Below are positions 49,970-60,360 of a stretch of 64,000 nt of DNA, piece by piece. The stretch's first letter is position 1. Each line of letters starts with the position of its first letter. The stretch covers positions 20,662,501-20,726,500 of the forward strand of contig JAFFJZ010000009.1 in NCBI GenBank assembly GCA_018340375.1. The letters run 5' to 3'. The position numbers and the translations under genes are program-made. This stretch comes from Gonatopus flavifemur. Its lineage: Eukaryota; Arthropoda; Insecta; Hymenoptera; Dryinidae. The notes under the pieces are model-generated. The model was not told where the DNA came from, did no database searches, and saw only the letters and a program-made list of their open reading frames with translations.

Positions 49970-50792
49970 ATGATAATATAATAATTTATTTTACGCTTGT
50001 TGCTTCACAGAAATGGTTCTCACTATCTACTTCCGTTTCATACCACAGTATTTATACTTCGATTTATGCCCTGATGGAAAAATAACGTTCACTGAACACG
50101 AGGAGGATGAAACAAGGCGAGGAGAACGTGCAGTAGCGTGGTCGGCGCCAATTGACTGGTGCCAAAAGGGTGCAATAAGCAACCAAAATCATCCCAGCCC
50201 GTTTCAACATACATGCTTTACGAACATTCCAGAGACTGAACTTTACATGTGTCACATATCACACCAGATTAGGACATTTGATATTTGAGAAGATGATTAA
50301 AACTGATCATAAATTATTCTCCAAGAGTTGAGATAGAAATCTTTCTATAGTTTTTTTCTTGAATATTACCACATCATGACCATTGAAATTGCTATGAATG
50401 GCGAATGTTTTCCATTAGGTTTACGTACTTTTATCATGAATGATCTGAATTGAGATAATGAACCACAGTATTTATGAGAAAGACTGCTATTCCATTTGAG
50501 AGTTATTTTATGATATATTATTATTTGGAGTTGTGACGATTCCCTGTGATTGTCAACCGTTTATATGACGGTAGCTGCATATATGTTGAGAACCGAAGAG
50601 ATGAGGATTGAAAATTAATCTGAACAGTTTTATTTTATATGAGGTCATATGATGATATATTTTTTATATATAATAAGTAACGAAAGTGAATAACGTTACA
50701 ATCCCTGGTTTATACGGAAATAAGATAGATATTCCAGATTAGAATATTATTATTTGAACTTGTGATCATTTTCTGTGATATACCGATATTAT
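49970..50792. other. AT-rich spacer, no gene seen
   Basis: A 91-codon ORF (50,013-50,288) has no recognisable domain or splice context. ATCCCTGGTTTATAC near 50,701 resembles the end of the 155-bp foldback at 41,081, but a matching second end was not found. Confidence 0.4.
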
Positions 50793-51734
50793 ACAGGGTG
50801 GTCCATTTGGAGTGATATAGTCAAATATCCCGGAAACTAGTGGAGATGGAAAAAAATTTTCCAGATGACAAGTTTGGGGTTCCAAGGGGAAAGTGTGATG
50901 CTGACCTTGAAAAATCCCTCAGAGGTCATTTTGGAGGTCATTTAGGGGTCAAGATGGCGTTTTCACATGAGACCCCCATTCTTTTTATCATAGCATGGGG
51001 AAGCTGGTTTCGAACCCTTTACGAAACACTGGTCATGGACTCCTCTACGCCCATTGGGATGCGAGGTATGGACCGTCGAAGTTATTGATGAACTACTCTT
51101 AGCACTACTCAGGAACAACGACGTACACGTGGTAGTTCTCTGTTTCTTCTGGAGTGCTCGATTGTCGTGAGTTCCCTTGCCTCTCACATGAGGGGTGCTC
51201 ATGCTGTTACAATAATTGCTCGAAGTTACGCCATCTGCCTGGATACATGATCCTGCTATGTTGGCACAAACAGTGCGGATGCGATCGATCATGTCCTCCC
51301 TCATGTACGTGAAAACTTCCAAATTTTGTAACCCCACATGTAAGAGGCAAGGGGACTCACAATAAGCAAGCACCTCGGAGGGAACAGAGAACTACCACGT
51401 CCACGTCGTTGTTCCTGGGTAGCGCTAAGAGTAGTTCATCAATAACTTCGACGGTTCATACATTGCACTCCGATGGGCGGGAAGGGGTTCATAACCAGTG
51501 TTTCGTAAAGGGTTTGAAACCAGCTCCCTCATGCCATGATAAGAAGAATGGGGGTCCAATGTAAAAACACCATCTTGACCCCTAAATGACCTTCAAAACG
51601 ACCGCTCAGGGATTTTTCAAGGTGAGCATCATACTTCCCCCTTGGAACCCCAAACTTTTTAACTGGAAAATTTTTTTCCATCTCCACTAGTTCCCGAGAT
51701 ATTTGACTATATCACTTCAAATGGACCACCCTGT
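50793..51734. mobile_element. 942-bp element with ~400-bp terminal inverted repeats, mariner-like remnant
   Basis: The ends are ACAGGGTGGTCCATTTG and its inverse. The arms (about 50,793-51,190 and 51,335-51,734) match almost throughout, including the blocks around GATATAGTCAAATATC, GGTTCCAAGGGG-type sequence, GTTTCGTAAAGGGTTT-type sequence and CAGGAACAACGACGT. In the central loop the minus strand reads SYMWGYK and, after one frameshift, NLEVFTYMREDMIDRIRTVC. This resembles the C-terminal end of mariner-family (DD34D) transposases (LWGYLK...EDLxxRIRxAC). It has no complete transposase and so is non-autonomous. No convincing target duplication was seen; a TA duplication is possible at the left end but is not matched at the same spacing on the right. 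Confidence 0.7.
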
Positions 51735-51938
51735 GTATCACAATACCATCGTAAGTTACAATTATTTCTAATGATGTTGATATGTGTATGCATGAGTTAT
51801 TGATGCAAATATTTTGTGGAACGGCAAAATAAACATAATGATAGAATATTCATCTACAAAGTGTTATTCATTCATAATCATGAATGAACATGTGTGGCCT
51901 GATAATGAATGAGCCGATAAATGATTATCGCTTCCCTA
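51735..51938. other. Short AT-rich spacer between elements
   Basis: No coding or repeat feature recognised; it contains ATTCATTCATAATCATGAATGAA-type imperfect palindromic sequence near 51,866. Confidence 0.3.
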
Positions 51939-52025
51939 AGAGAACACAAACCTTCAGGAACGTTGATCGAATGTTCCTGGACGTTCGCGAACGTTCAATG
52001 AACGTTTCTCAACCCTTTGCGGCAT

Positions 52026-52047
52026 GGTGGCTATTATAATAGCCACC
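52026..52047. repeat. Perfect 22-bp subterminal palindrome
   Basis: Immediately inside the left piggyBac-type end, GGTGGCTATTA is followed directly by its exact inverse TAATAGCCACC. Nothing equivalent follows the right end. It could be a transposase-binding or cruciform site, or coincidence. Confidence 0.8.
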
Positions 52048-52239
52048 TCAATGTGTTCTAAGTTTACAGTTAACCAGAGACAATATAACGCTTTTTCCCC
52101 CAGTTTTTTTTCCAATTTGATTTAGATGAGGACTCAGGAAGTATTCGGCATCACGTATACATTGTCAATCGTTTCACAAATTGTGATTTAAATGAATAAA
52201 CAATGAAAAGAAGCCGTATTCATTGATTAACACAGGCAC

Positions 52240-52880
52240 ACAAAAGAAATCGTCATGAACTAGAGGGTAGACCCCACTATCCATACGTTTTTGGGGTCGC
52301 TGAAACCGAATATGACCATGAGAAATTTTTTTAATCGCCCGTTCGCCCTCACCAACCCCCTGATGGGGGTTGAATTTGAAAAATTCGGAAAAATTCAAAT
52401 GTACGTGTATTTCTATGTTCTTTGGGACGCTAAACCCAAAAATGATAAGGAAAGTGAATTCCAACCCCTCTCTTATCCGCTAGCACCCTCCTACCACCCG
52501 CTGATGGGGGTTGAAGTTTAAACTCACATAAAAAAATTTGAATGCATATGTACTTCCATGTTTTCTAGGCTGTTTGAATAAGAAATGATAAGAAATAACG
52601 AATTCAACCCCTCTTCTACCCGCTACCACCCTCTTACCACCCCCGGACGAGAGTTGAATTTGAAACCCACGTAAAAAATTCAAATCTATGTGTATTTCCA
52701 TGTTTTTTGGGACGCCTCAACCAAAAATGATGACAAATCACAAATAAAACTCCTCTGTTACCCGCTAGTACTCCCTTGCTACCTCCTCGAAGAGGGTTGA
52801 ATTCGAAATTTTCTCACAAAATTGAGATGTATGTGTATTTCTATGTTCTTTGAGATGCTGAGACCATAACCGACTGCAAT
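52240..52880. repeat. ~143-bp tandem repeat, four diverged copies
   Basis: Blocks with GGGGGTTGAATTTGAAA-like sequence recur near 52,352, 52,496, 52,640 and 52,784. Each is followed by a TGTATTTCCATGTTTT-like block and CAACCCCTCTCTTACCCGCTA-like sequence. A further copy in reverse orientation lies at about 53,180-53,360. The plus- and minus-strand ORFs across it are repeat artefacts. Confidence 0.75.
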
Positions 52881-53999
52881 CAACAATATCCACTGACTCG
52901 ATTACCTCCTCACACTCCTGTACAATCATTCAAAAGAATCTAGTAGAATGCACGTGAAAGTCAGTTCTCAGCGAATGACGCTAACGATTCAGGATAAAAC
53001 AGAAGAACCAAAGCTTTCATGGGCTCAATACTTAAAATTCCGGTGATCCAAAAGTCAATCACTTGTTGATTCAACAGGTTAAACAGTATCCTATGTTGTA
53101 AACGTCGATACTCCATGAAATAGGAATATCAGATGCATTCATGATTTGGTTCTACCCTTAGCGGGTAACAAAGCGATGAAATTTGTTATTTGTTATCATT
53201 TCTTATTCGAACGTCCCAGAAAACATGGAAATACATATACATTCAAATTTTTTACGTGAGTTTCGAATCCAGCCCCCATCAGGGGGTGGTGGGAGGGAGC
53301 TAGCGGGCAAGAGAGGGGTTGAATTTCTATTTTGTTATCATTTTCGGTTCAAGCATCCCAAAAAGCGTTCCAAGACGTTGTGCTCTTCGTAGTACGAAGA
53401 GTCAACCTTGCAGGACTTCATATACCTGCAGTACTTGCAATGTGCCATTCTGCATAAAACATGATAAAAATTGTTTTCGAAATTACCATGCATGAACATT
53501 CTTATACCTGAATTGTAGAACCATAAAATTGAGAACACAAAATTGTGAAACTTTATGCTGTAAAGAAAACTGTAGAAACTGGAGAGTTGAAAATGAGAAA
53601 TGATTGAAAAATTTTCGATGAAAAATTGAGAAATTTGGAATAAATAAAAGGAATATAAGAATACGAAATGAAAAGAGAATACAAAATAGAAAAAATTGAA
53701 AAATACGGAATCAAAAAAATTAAAAATAAAAAAATCTAAATAAAATTAAAAGACAAGAAAACAAAGGAAAACAAAATGGAGACAATCGCCGCTACGTCCA
53801 CGTTCGTGTCTCTGGAATCAACCAAACCCGGTGACTTTCATTGAAGCCTAAATCTATGAGAATTCATTGTCGAAAAATGAGGTTCTCTAAATGATTGATA
53901 AATAAATTCCTCTTTCTTAATTGTTCGATCTTCAAATGTTCATTTCTTTCATTTCTTGTTCATTATTCGAATGGAAAATATTGAATTCCAGAAAAAAGA

Positions 54000-54770
54000 A
54001 GTTGATCTACGGTGATTGATTCAAAAACAATGAGTTTACAAGGTTTTTGCAAAATCCCGGTTCCCCAAGTTTTCTAACGCCATCCGAATTTGCTCTTTGA
54101 ATTTTGGGAATTTAAGTTTGAATTCGCAATCAACCAACCGAAAGCCTCTCCGTGCATGAAGTTCAGCATGGTTACACGATTTTCAAAATTTTCCGTCACC
54201 ACCTTGGATCTGACATTTTGAATTTTTGAAATCTAGTTCAGATTCGTAATTGGCGACCTGAAAAATCCCTGACACGTACTTCTCAGCGGAAATCCGCAAT
54301 TTTCCAAATTTTCCGTCGCTATCACGAATCCTCCATTCTCAATTTTGAAAATCCGTGTCTAGATTCGTAATCAGCGACCCAAAAACCCCTGACATGCAAG
54401 TTTCAGTGAAATTCCACGATTTTTCTCATTTTTCGCCGCCATATTGAATCCGCCATTCCGAATTCTAGGGATTTGAGTTCAGATTCGTAATCAGCGACCC
54501 GGAAAATCCCCGACACGTAAGTTTCAACGAAATCCCCCAATTTTTAAAATTTTTCGCCATCATCTTGAATCCCTCATCTTGAATTTTGCAAATCTGCGTT
54601 CAGATTCGTAATCAGCAATCCGAAAAATCTCCAACACGTGAGTTTCAGCGAAATCCCCCATGTTCTGAAATTTTCTGCCGCCATCTTGAATCCGCCATCT
54701 CGAATTTTGCAAATGTGAGTCCAGATTCGTAATCAGCGACCTCAAAAACCCATATTTACCAAGTTTCATG
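54000..54770. repeat. ~120-bp tandem repeat, about six copies
   Basis: AGATTCGTAATCAGCGACC-type landmarks recur near 54,120, 54,241, 54,362, 54,481, 54,601 and 54,723. Each is followed by AAATCCCCGACACGTAAGTTTC-like and CCGCCATCTTGAATCC-like segments. The repeat ends just before the right end of the piggyBac-type element. Confidence 0.85.
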
Positions 54771-55170
54771 AGAAACCGTCCATCTGAAAAACGTATGCCG
54801 CAAAGGGTTAAGGTTTGTGTTCTCTCGAGGTTGTGCTCTTTTCTTCAAAATGATGATATTAATAATTCCATGCTACTCATTTGGTTGTGGCGATTATAAG
54901 TATTTCGTTTTATTGATATTCATTTGATATTAAGCGTTTTTATTATCCAAATTGACATCGATTCTATAATTCGATCAATGTTCTATCGATCGGTTCTATT
55001 ATTGCTGTGTATCATAACCGATTATCAGGGTATTCTTTCAAATACTGTCATTTAAAAGATTTGAAGAATTCAACTATTTCAGACTGGACGTTTATTCGGT
55101 TTCTAGATTGAATCAACATCGATTTTCGTCAAAACGCATCATGATTCATTAACATGGAAGTTACTTGTTC

Positions 55171-55681
55171 GTATCCCGAAGGGAACATGAAGCTCCGACG
55201 AACGTTCAGAATAGATCATGATAGATCAGACTGAAGCTCCGTTGGAGCTCAAGTTTAGATTCGGAAACGTTCGACGAAGGTCCGATGAACGTTGAAATGT
55301 CCGCTTGAAAATAGCTTGAATGAAGGTTCATAGAATGTTTATTAAAGATTCTACGAAGATTCATTCAACCTTCAGTTTTTTATGTTTCAGACGGAATTAC
55401 AATTATAGTTAGAAATGCCCCAATCTTTCATTTTTTCGTGGAAAAATATACTTTGAAAAAAACTTTGATCGAAAAATTGCAACTCGAACGAACCTTTAGC
55501 AAACGTTCGATGAACGTTTCATAAACGTTCATTCAAACTATTTTCAAGTGGACATTTCAACGTTCATCGGACCTTCGTCGAACGTTTACGAATCTAAACT
55601 TGAGCTCCAACAGAGCTTCAGTCTGATCTATCATGATCTATTCCGAACATTTGTCGGAGCTTCATGTTCCCTTCGGGATAC
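55171..55681. mobile_element. 511-bp foldback (MITE-like) element
   Basis: Starts GTATCCCGAAGGGAACATGA and ends with the exact inverse. The arms of about 155 bp match nearly base for base, through the blocks CAGACTGAAGCTC, AGCTCAAGTTTAGATTCG, GACGAAGGTCCGATGAACG and TTGAAATGTCC. The centre is AT-rich. It carries no ORF. I could not see a convincing target-site duplication at the borders. GAACGTTC-type motifs in its arms also occur in the small foldback at 51,955-52,008, hinting at a shared family. Confidence 0.8.
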
Positions 55682-55881
55682 TAAGAAAAAAAATTACTCA
55701 TAATATCGCCAAAAACATATCCGCTTATATCCCTTCAAGATAATGTATCCTTGATATACCAAATTCTTTCTTAAACTAATAATATGATTCTTGAATTGGT
55801 AGAATGTTTTATTGATTCAAGAAAACTTCTATTGAACTTATAGTATGTCAATTGCAATTAAAAACATTTATTCTCTTCTAC

Positions 55882-56281
55882 AGTATCTTTCTATTAATCC
55901 CAAGATATTTGGATAATATCTTCAGGATCTCCACAAGACATCTTCACGATTCCTGCAAAACGTTTCAAAAATCACTTTAAGAGGATACGAACATTCTAGC
56001 ACTAGCCAAATCATCTGTGCCAAACTATTCCAAAGTACTTCAATTAATCCAAAATACCGTTTTATTCAGTAATTCTTTAGTGAGTTCAGAATTTCTGTTC
56101 CGAGAGCTATAAAGATTGTGTTGGAATGATTCCCAAGAGTTTGTTACAAACAATTTGGTGAGTGCTAGAATGTTCGTGTCCTCTTCATGTGATTTTTGAA
56201 ACGTTTTGCAGAAATCTTGAAGATGTCTTGGAGAGATCCTAAATATACCTTCAAGAGATCTTGGGGACAGTAGAAAGATAT
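55882..56281. repeat. Inverted repeat, 130-bp arms
   Basis: Arms 55,882-56,011 and 56,153-56,281 match through ATCTTTCTA, AGGATCTC, AAGACATCTTCA, CTGCAAAACGTTTCAAAAAT and GAACATTCTAGCACT. The loop is about 140 bases. It is probably another non-autonomous foldback transposon; its ends grade into AGATATCTT-rich sequence, so they are uncertain. Confidence 0.7.
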
Positions 56282-56600
56282 ATTAAAGAAATCTTCGAGA
56301 TATCTCAAAGAACTCTTGAAGATATCTTTAAGAAGTCTTCAGGGTATCTTGCTGAGGTCTTGAAGATATCTTTGATAAATTTTCGAGATATATCAAAGAA
56401 CTCTTCAAGATATCTTTAAGAATTCTGCAAGACATCTGAAAGAAATCTTTGAGAAGTTTGTTAGAACTCTCCAAGGTATCTCATAGATGTCTATTGGTGT
56501 TGCATAAGATACCTTTTCGCGAGCGAAGAGATCTCTTTTGGAGAGTTCTTGCAACATTTTAAGGTGTCTTTTAGATATCTTAAAGATATCTTCTTGTCTA
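56220..56600. repeat. Degenerate AAGATATCTT-rich block
   Basis: Short palindromic words AAGATATCTT and AAGATATC recur every 20-40 bases, interspersed with TCTTGA and AAGAACTC. This is cryptic simplicity or a decayed tandem palindrome array, overlapping the right arm of the preceding inverted repeat. Confidence 0.5.
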
Positions 56601-56619
56601 TTTGGGTTCTTGTCTAAAC

Positions 56620-56760
56620 GGCCGTGGCACGTATGGAACGTAGCTGTTCACGACCTAAACGTAGATTCGTACGATCTAGTCGTGGACGTAATGGATATTG
56701 GACGTGGACGTAAAACGTGAGACGTAAGTAACGCACGAGAAACGTCGCAGACGTGAATCT
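56620..56760. repeat. ACGT/CGTGGACGTA-rich cryptic repeat
   Basis: ACGTA, GACGT and CGTGG words are packed densely here (for example GTGGACGTAATGG and GGACGTGGACGTAAAACGTG). The block is CpG-rich inside AT-rich surroundings. It encodes no credible protein. Confidence 0.5.
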
Positions 56761-57560
56761 TCAATAAAACCAAACCGAACCAAAATTTTTCTGAGAATAT
56801 AGTTTAGAATCTAGGAATCTACGGAGGATTTATTTGATAAAGTGATGAACAAGAAAATGGCACCGATTGGAATATTTTCTTTCGATTTGGTCTTCGTCAA
56901 ATCGATGGAAAATCCTTCACAAAATCTGTCGGATTCACTTTATCGGAACAATCCCATGTGGATTTCTAGATTTTGGACTATATTTGAAGAAAAAATTGGG
57001 TTCTTTGTTCTACATTCATAATTGTGACCTCTAGCGGTACGCCCATGTGATAAACCAGACTTCTCTCCAGTGCACTGATGTGCCGCCATTTTGTATTGTA
57101 AGAATATAACAAAATGTGTTTCTAGTATCCAACGACCAGTACTTTCATATGCAAAAAGCCTCATATCCTCAAAAATTTCCTATCGTTTGTGGCACGTCTT
57201 AGAAAATGACTGAAACTTTTTTGGGCATAAAGTGATATTACCCCTTCATGTATGATCCCTAATGCCTAATTTACAATCTCCAATAGTCTTATTTGCACTT
57301 TGATTCATAAATCATTGAAGAATTCCACAAAGTCTGTGAAATTTCTCTATCGACCATAAAAGTACATATTCAACAGACTGAATTTTATTCACTAGGCTGA
57401 ACCAAAGAGTACAGCGCAATGTCAATCATGTAGCGAAAATTGATAATATTGATGATATATTTGATGCTGTTGCATATTATACGCTCACGCCGATTGATGA
57501 CTCATACACGATTGGTCAATAGACGATGGTTGGTGAGACCAATAAACAAAGGGAACACTG
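56761..57560. other. No gene seen upstream of the Harbinger relic
   Basis: AT-rich, with no splice-bounded ORF of recognised family. GATTGGTCAATAGAC and GGTGAGACCAATAAAC near 57,510-57,550 form a weak inverted pair. A 5' exon or terminal inverted repeat of the Harbinger relic could lie here, but I could not identify one. Confidence 0.4.
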
Positions 57561-57582
57561 AGATTATTGAAATCTGTTTTAA

Positions 57583-57731
57583 GATCTAAAAAAAGATCCC
57601 AATATGTATTTTATCGATATACAAGGATGTCTGACAATTTTCAACCAATTATTAGGATCAGTATATCCATATTCGTTGGAACGCAACTCTCAAGCTTTGT
57701 CACCAGAAGAGCGTCTAATTATCACCCTAAG
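57583..57731 (+). pseudogene. Harbinger (HARBI1-like) transposase relic, 5' exon
   Basis: Encodes the N-terminal region of a PIF/Harbinger nuclease-type transposase. One frame reads VFYRYTRMS; after a one-base shift near 57,630 the adjacent frame continues LTIFNQLLGSVYPYS and then ALSPEERLIITLR. The FYRYTRMS and SPEERLxxTLR motifs are well known before the helix-turn-helix in HARBI1 relatives. The exon ends in the middle of an Arg codon at a GTAACA donor. The matching base is supplied 4.2 kb downstream at 61,926, giving R then FLASGD, the expected next motif. The frameshift shows that the gene is dead. Upstream residues are not recognisable. Confidence 0.78.
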
Positions 57732-58821
57732 GTAACACTGCATTCCTAAAAAATACATGTTCAACGATTGGAAACCTAACACGTGGATACGAATTTCTAG
57801 TTTTCGAGCGTTGGAACCATCAATTCTGGATTCCTTTTGATTTTCAGTTTCTTCTCAAGTTTCTCCTATGTACATACATGGAGCTCTGAACGAATCTTAC
57901 CAAAAACTAACTTTTCGGAAAATCCTAATTTCATTGAATCTTCCTAATTATACCAATGGAATTGTCTGACAATATATAATGATCAGTGATGATGCAGTGT
58001 ATTACTTGAGGTAATGTACTTAGCAGATCATGAGTAAGATACCACGTAAATGACATGTTGGGTTCCTTATAGTTTTTTACATCGGGGAATTCCAGTGAAC
58101 CCACCAGAAACCAGTGGCGGACTGGCCCACCCGGCTACCCGGCGATCGCCGGGGGCCCTTCGCTCTTGGGGGCCCGTGGCAAAATGATGAATTTCAGAAA
58201 ATATTTTACAGAGAAAGGGATAAATTTTCAATAATTACAGATTTTCAATAATCACAAATTGTGCAAACTTTAATACTATGATAGTATGATGTCCTTTAGC
58301 TTCGAATTGAGTTTGCAAAATCTGCATCAATCTCGGTAGCGACCACAATTCAATAATATCTTCTATGAGGTCCTTACAATTTTACACTTCACTATGGTAT
58401 GTATTCATGTAATTATACATGATGAATGATTTGAAGCCAAGGGAATAGTTCCTGTGAATCATTACAATCGTAGGGATATTACGAAAATTCATACAAAAAT
58501 CGGTATTGAATTTTGTAACAAACAGTACCACTAAATTTCAACAGGCAAAAAAATTACTTGTCATATTTACCACAATTTGCAATGAAATTTGGGATTGGGA
58601 CAATTTTGGAGTATACTTTACTGCAGTTGCCATCAAATCTACTCCAATTTAGTTGAAATTACCACAATTCGTTCTGAAAGATGACACAATTTTGTCCCTG
58701 TCCCAGAATTTTTGTCCGTGTAGTTAGAAAAATACTGAATGTTTTGTTGCATTGCACAAAAAGAAAATAATTAGTCAGTATTTGGTTAACTAACAATTAT
58801 CAATCTGGGCTACTTTTCAGC

Positions 58822-59012
58822 TGTCACAGCTACTCACTTAGCATTAAAAGCAAGAAATGTAGCTTCCACAGCAAAAATTTCATATCTATCAGAAAACCTA
58901 TGCAGTCACAGCTACGATTTTTTACTGTGATAACTGAGAAATAGCTGTAGGTGTAATTATTTCAGCTATAGCAATGAAAACAAGAGAGCTGAAAAAGTGA
59001 GTAGCTGCCACA
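58822..59012. repeat. 191-bp foldback element inside the hAT element
   Basis: The ends TGTCACAGCTACTCACTT (58,822-58,839) and AAGTGAGTAGCTGCCACA (58,995-59,012) are inverted with one mismatch. The interior is rich in AGCTA/TAGCT words. Probably a nested MITE; no clear target duplication. Confidence 0.6.
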
Positions 59013-59759
59013 TCCATTTAATTTCTTCGCGTTCGTTTTTGCGAATACATTTCCATAAGTGACTTCGCATTCAAAAGTTTCCAATAGAATTAAAATTTTA
59101 GATAGAATAACATTTTTTGGGATTAAAATAACATAATGAAGAATTGCTGGGATTCCCCATCGATTTGTAATCTCATGTCTAATATATCCCCCATTTGATC
59201 ACAAAACCAGTCATTCTTGCTGATAAATTTCTCTCAGTGTATGCAACACAATGAGAACGATCTGAAAACTATGTTATTCTTGAATGAAACCGGTGTTCCT
59301 TAAGTGTGCTGATTGCGTTACATACGACATGTTTTAGAAATCTATCAGGTATTTTTGAAAAAGTCTTACTTGCAAGATACCCGGGTGAAAATGGTGTGTT
59401 CAGAACGACACGAAAAGATAACCAAAACAGTGTTCAAGTGTGAAAAGAGCGGTAATTGAAACTTTTTAATGCCTTATTTGTTCCAACATGCGTGAAAACA
59501 ATCGAAATTTTGGTAACTGAAAAGTTACTTGGAAGCGCCTGGTGAGGCTCAGAGAATGCTAGAGCTTAGGCCATTCTCATAGATCGACCTTTTTCGTTGG
59601 GAAAATTTTTGAATTTCATACACAAAATTGAAAAGCAATTGTTACACGCATTTGCATATCATGACAAATTTCATCAGAATTTAGATCAAATTTAATGTAA
59701 AAATCATTCCAAAGTGATAATCATGGAATCTATGACCAGGATTGAACTTTAGATAAAGG

Positions 59760-60045
59760 CCCAGACAACACACGAAGAATTCTTTTTCCAGAACAGGAAT
59801 AGAATTCTTCAAAAATTCTTTTCGAGCTAATGAATTCATATAAGGTTCAGCAAGAATTCAATGTTTTGGACGTTAAAGAGTTCTTTGAGAGTACTGGAAT
59901 AATACTTTCGGTATTCTCAAAGAACTCGTTGATGTCCTAAACATTGAACTCTTCTAGAACTCCATAGGAATTCATTAGCTCGAAAAGAGTTCTTGAAAAA
60001 TTCTATTTCTGTTCTTGAAAAAGAATTCTTCGTGTGCTATCTGGG
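59760..60045. mobile_element. 286-bp near-perfect foldback inside the hAT element
   Basis: Starts CCCAGACAACACACGAAGAA and ends with TTCTTCGTGTGCTATCTGGG. The two halves pair along almost their full length (ATTCTTTTTC, AATAGAATT, TTTTCGAGCTAATGAATTC, AGTTCTTTGAGA), leaving only a few unpaired central bases around AATACTTTCG. This is a foldback MITE, and its transcript would form one long hairpin. Confidence 0.8.
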
Positions 60046-60259
60046 AGTTTCAGTCGTCTATTGATTTCCTGGTGGGTATAAGAAGATGTGAAAAGTAATA
60101 ACCTCTAACTGACGAAAATCCTTTACAATTTCGTTCCTGAACATCTAAAAACCATGAGGTACCCCACATTGATGTTTAGAGCACAATCTTATACAAAAAA
60201 AATGAGTAATTGGTTGGAACAAGTGAACAAAATAGGTACATATGCGCGTGTCAAGAATA

Positions 60260-60360
60260 ATTATCATTTCAACCAACTGGTTAGTTGTTTAAACTGTGCA
60301 TGTTGTTTTTCTGACCGACTTATGAGTCAAAACAACTATCCAGTTAGTTGGAATGATAAT
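60260..60360. repeat. 31-bp-arm hairpin inside the hAT element
   Basis: Arms 60,260-60,290 and 60,330-60,360 pair with three mismatches (core AACCAACTGGTTAGTTGTTT versus its inverse). The loop is 39 bases. It lies within the only sizeable ORF of the hAT element, which argues against that ORF being selected. Confidence 0.8.

Larger units (their letters stand above)
52013..54807. mobile_element. piggyBac-type non-autonomous element, 2.8 kb
   Basis: The left end CCCTTTGCGGCAT (52,013-52,025) and right end ATGCCGCAAAGGG (54,795-54,807) form a 13-bp perfect inverted repeat. The right end is followed by TTAA (54,808-54,811); the left is preceded by TCAA, one base from TTAA. TTAA targets and CCC-starting ends are the known signature of piggyBac elements. 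No transposase ORF is present. The interior is filled with tandem repeats (52,240-52,880 and 54,000-54,770), an inverted copy of one of them near 53,190-53,360, and an A-rich, G-containing stretch (53,540-53,780), so this is a MITE-like derivative that must be moved in trans. Part of the interior may come from other insertions. Confidence 0.7.
51939..54825. repeat. Small foldback split by the piggyBac-type insertion
   Basis: AGAGAACACAAACCTT (51,939-51,954) and its exact inverse (54,810-54,825) flank the 2.8-kb element outside its own ends. About 56 bases rich in GAACGTTC motifs remain on the left between this arm and the insertion. Removing the inserted element and one TTAA would give a foldback of about 87 bp with 16-bp perfect ends. 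I therefore read these as the two halves of an older palindromic element. Confidence 0.6.
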
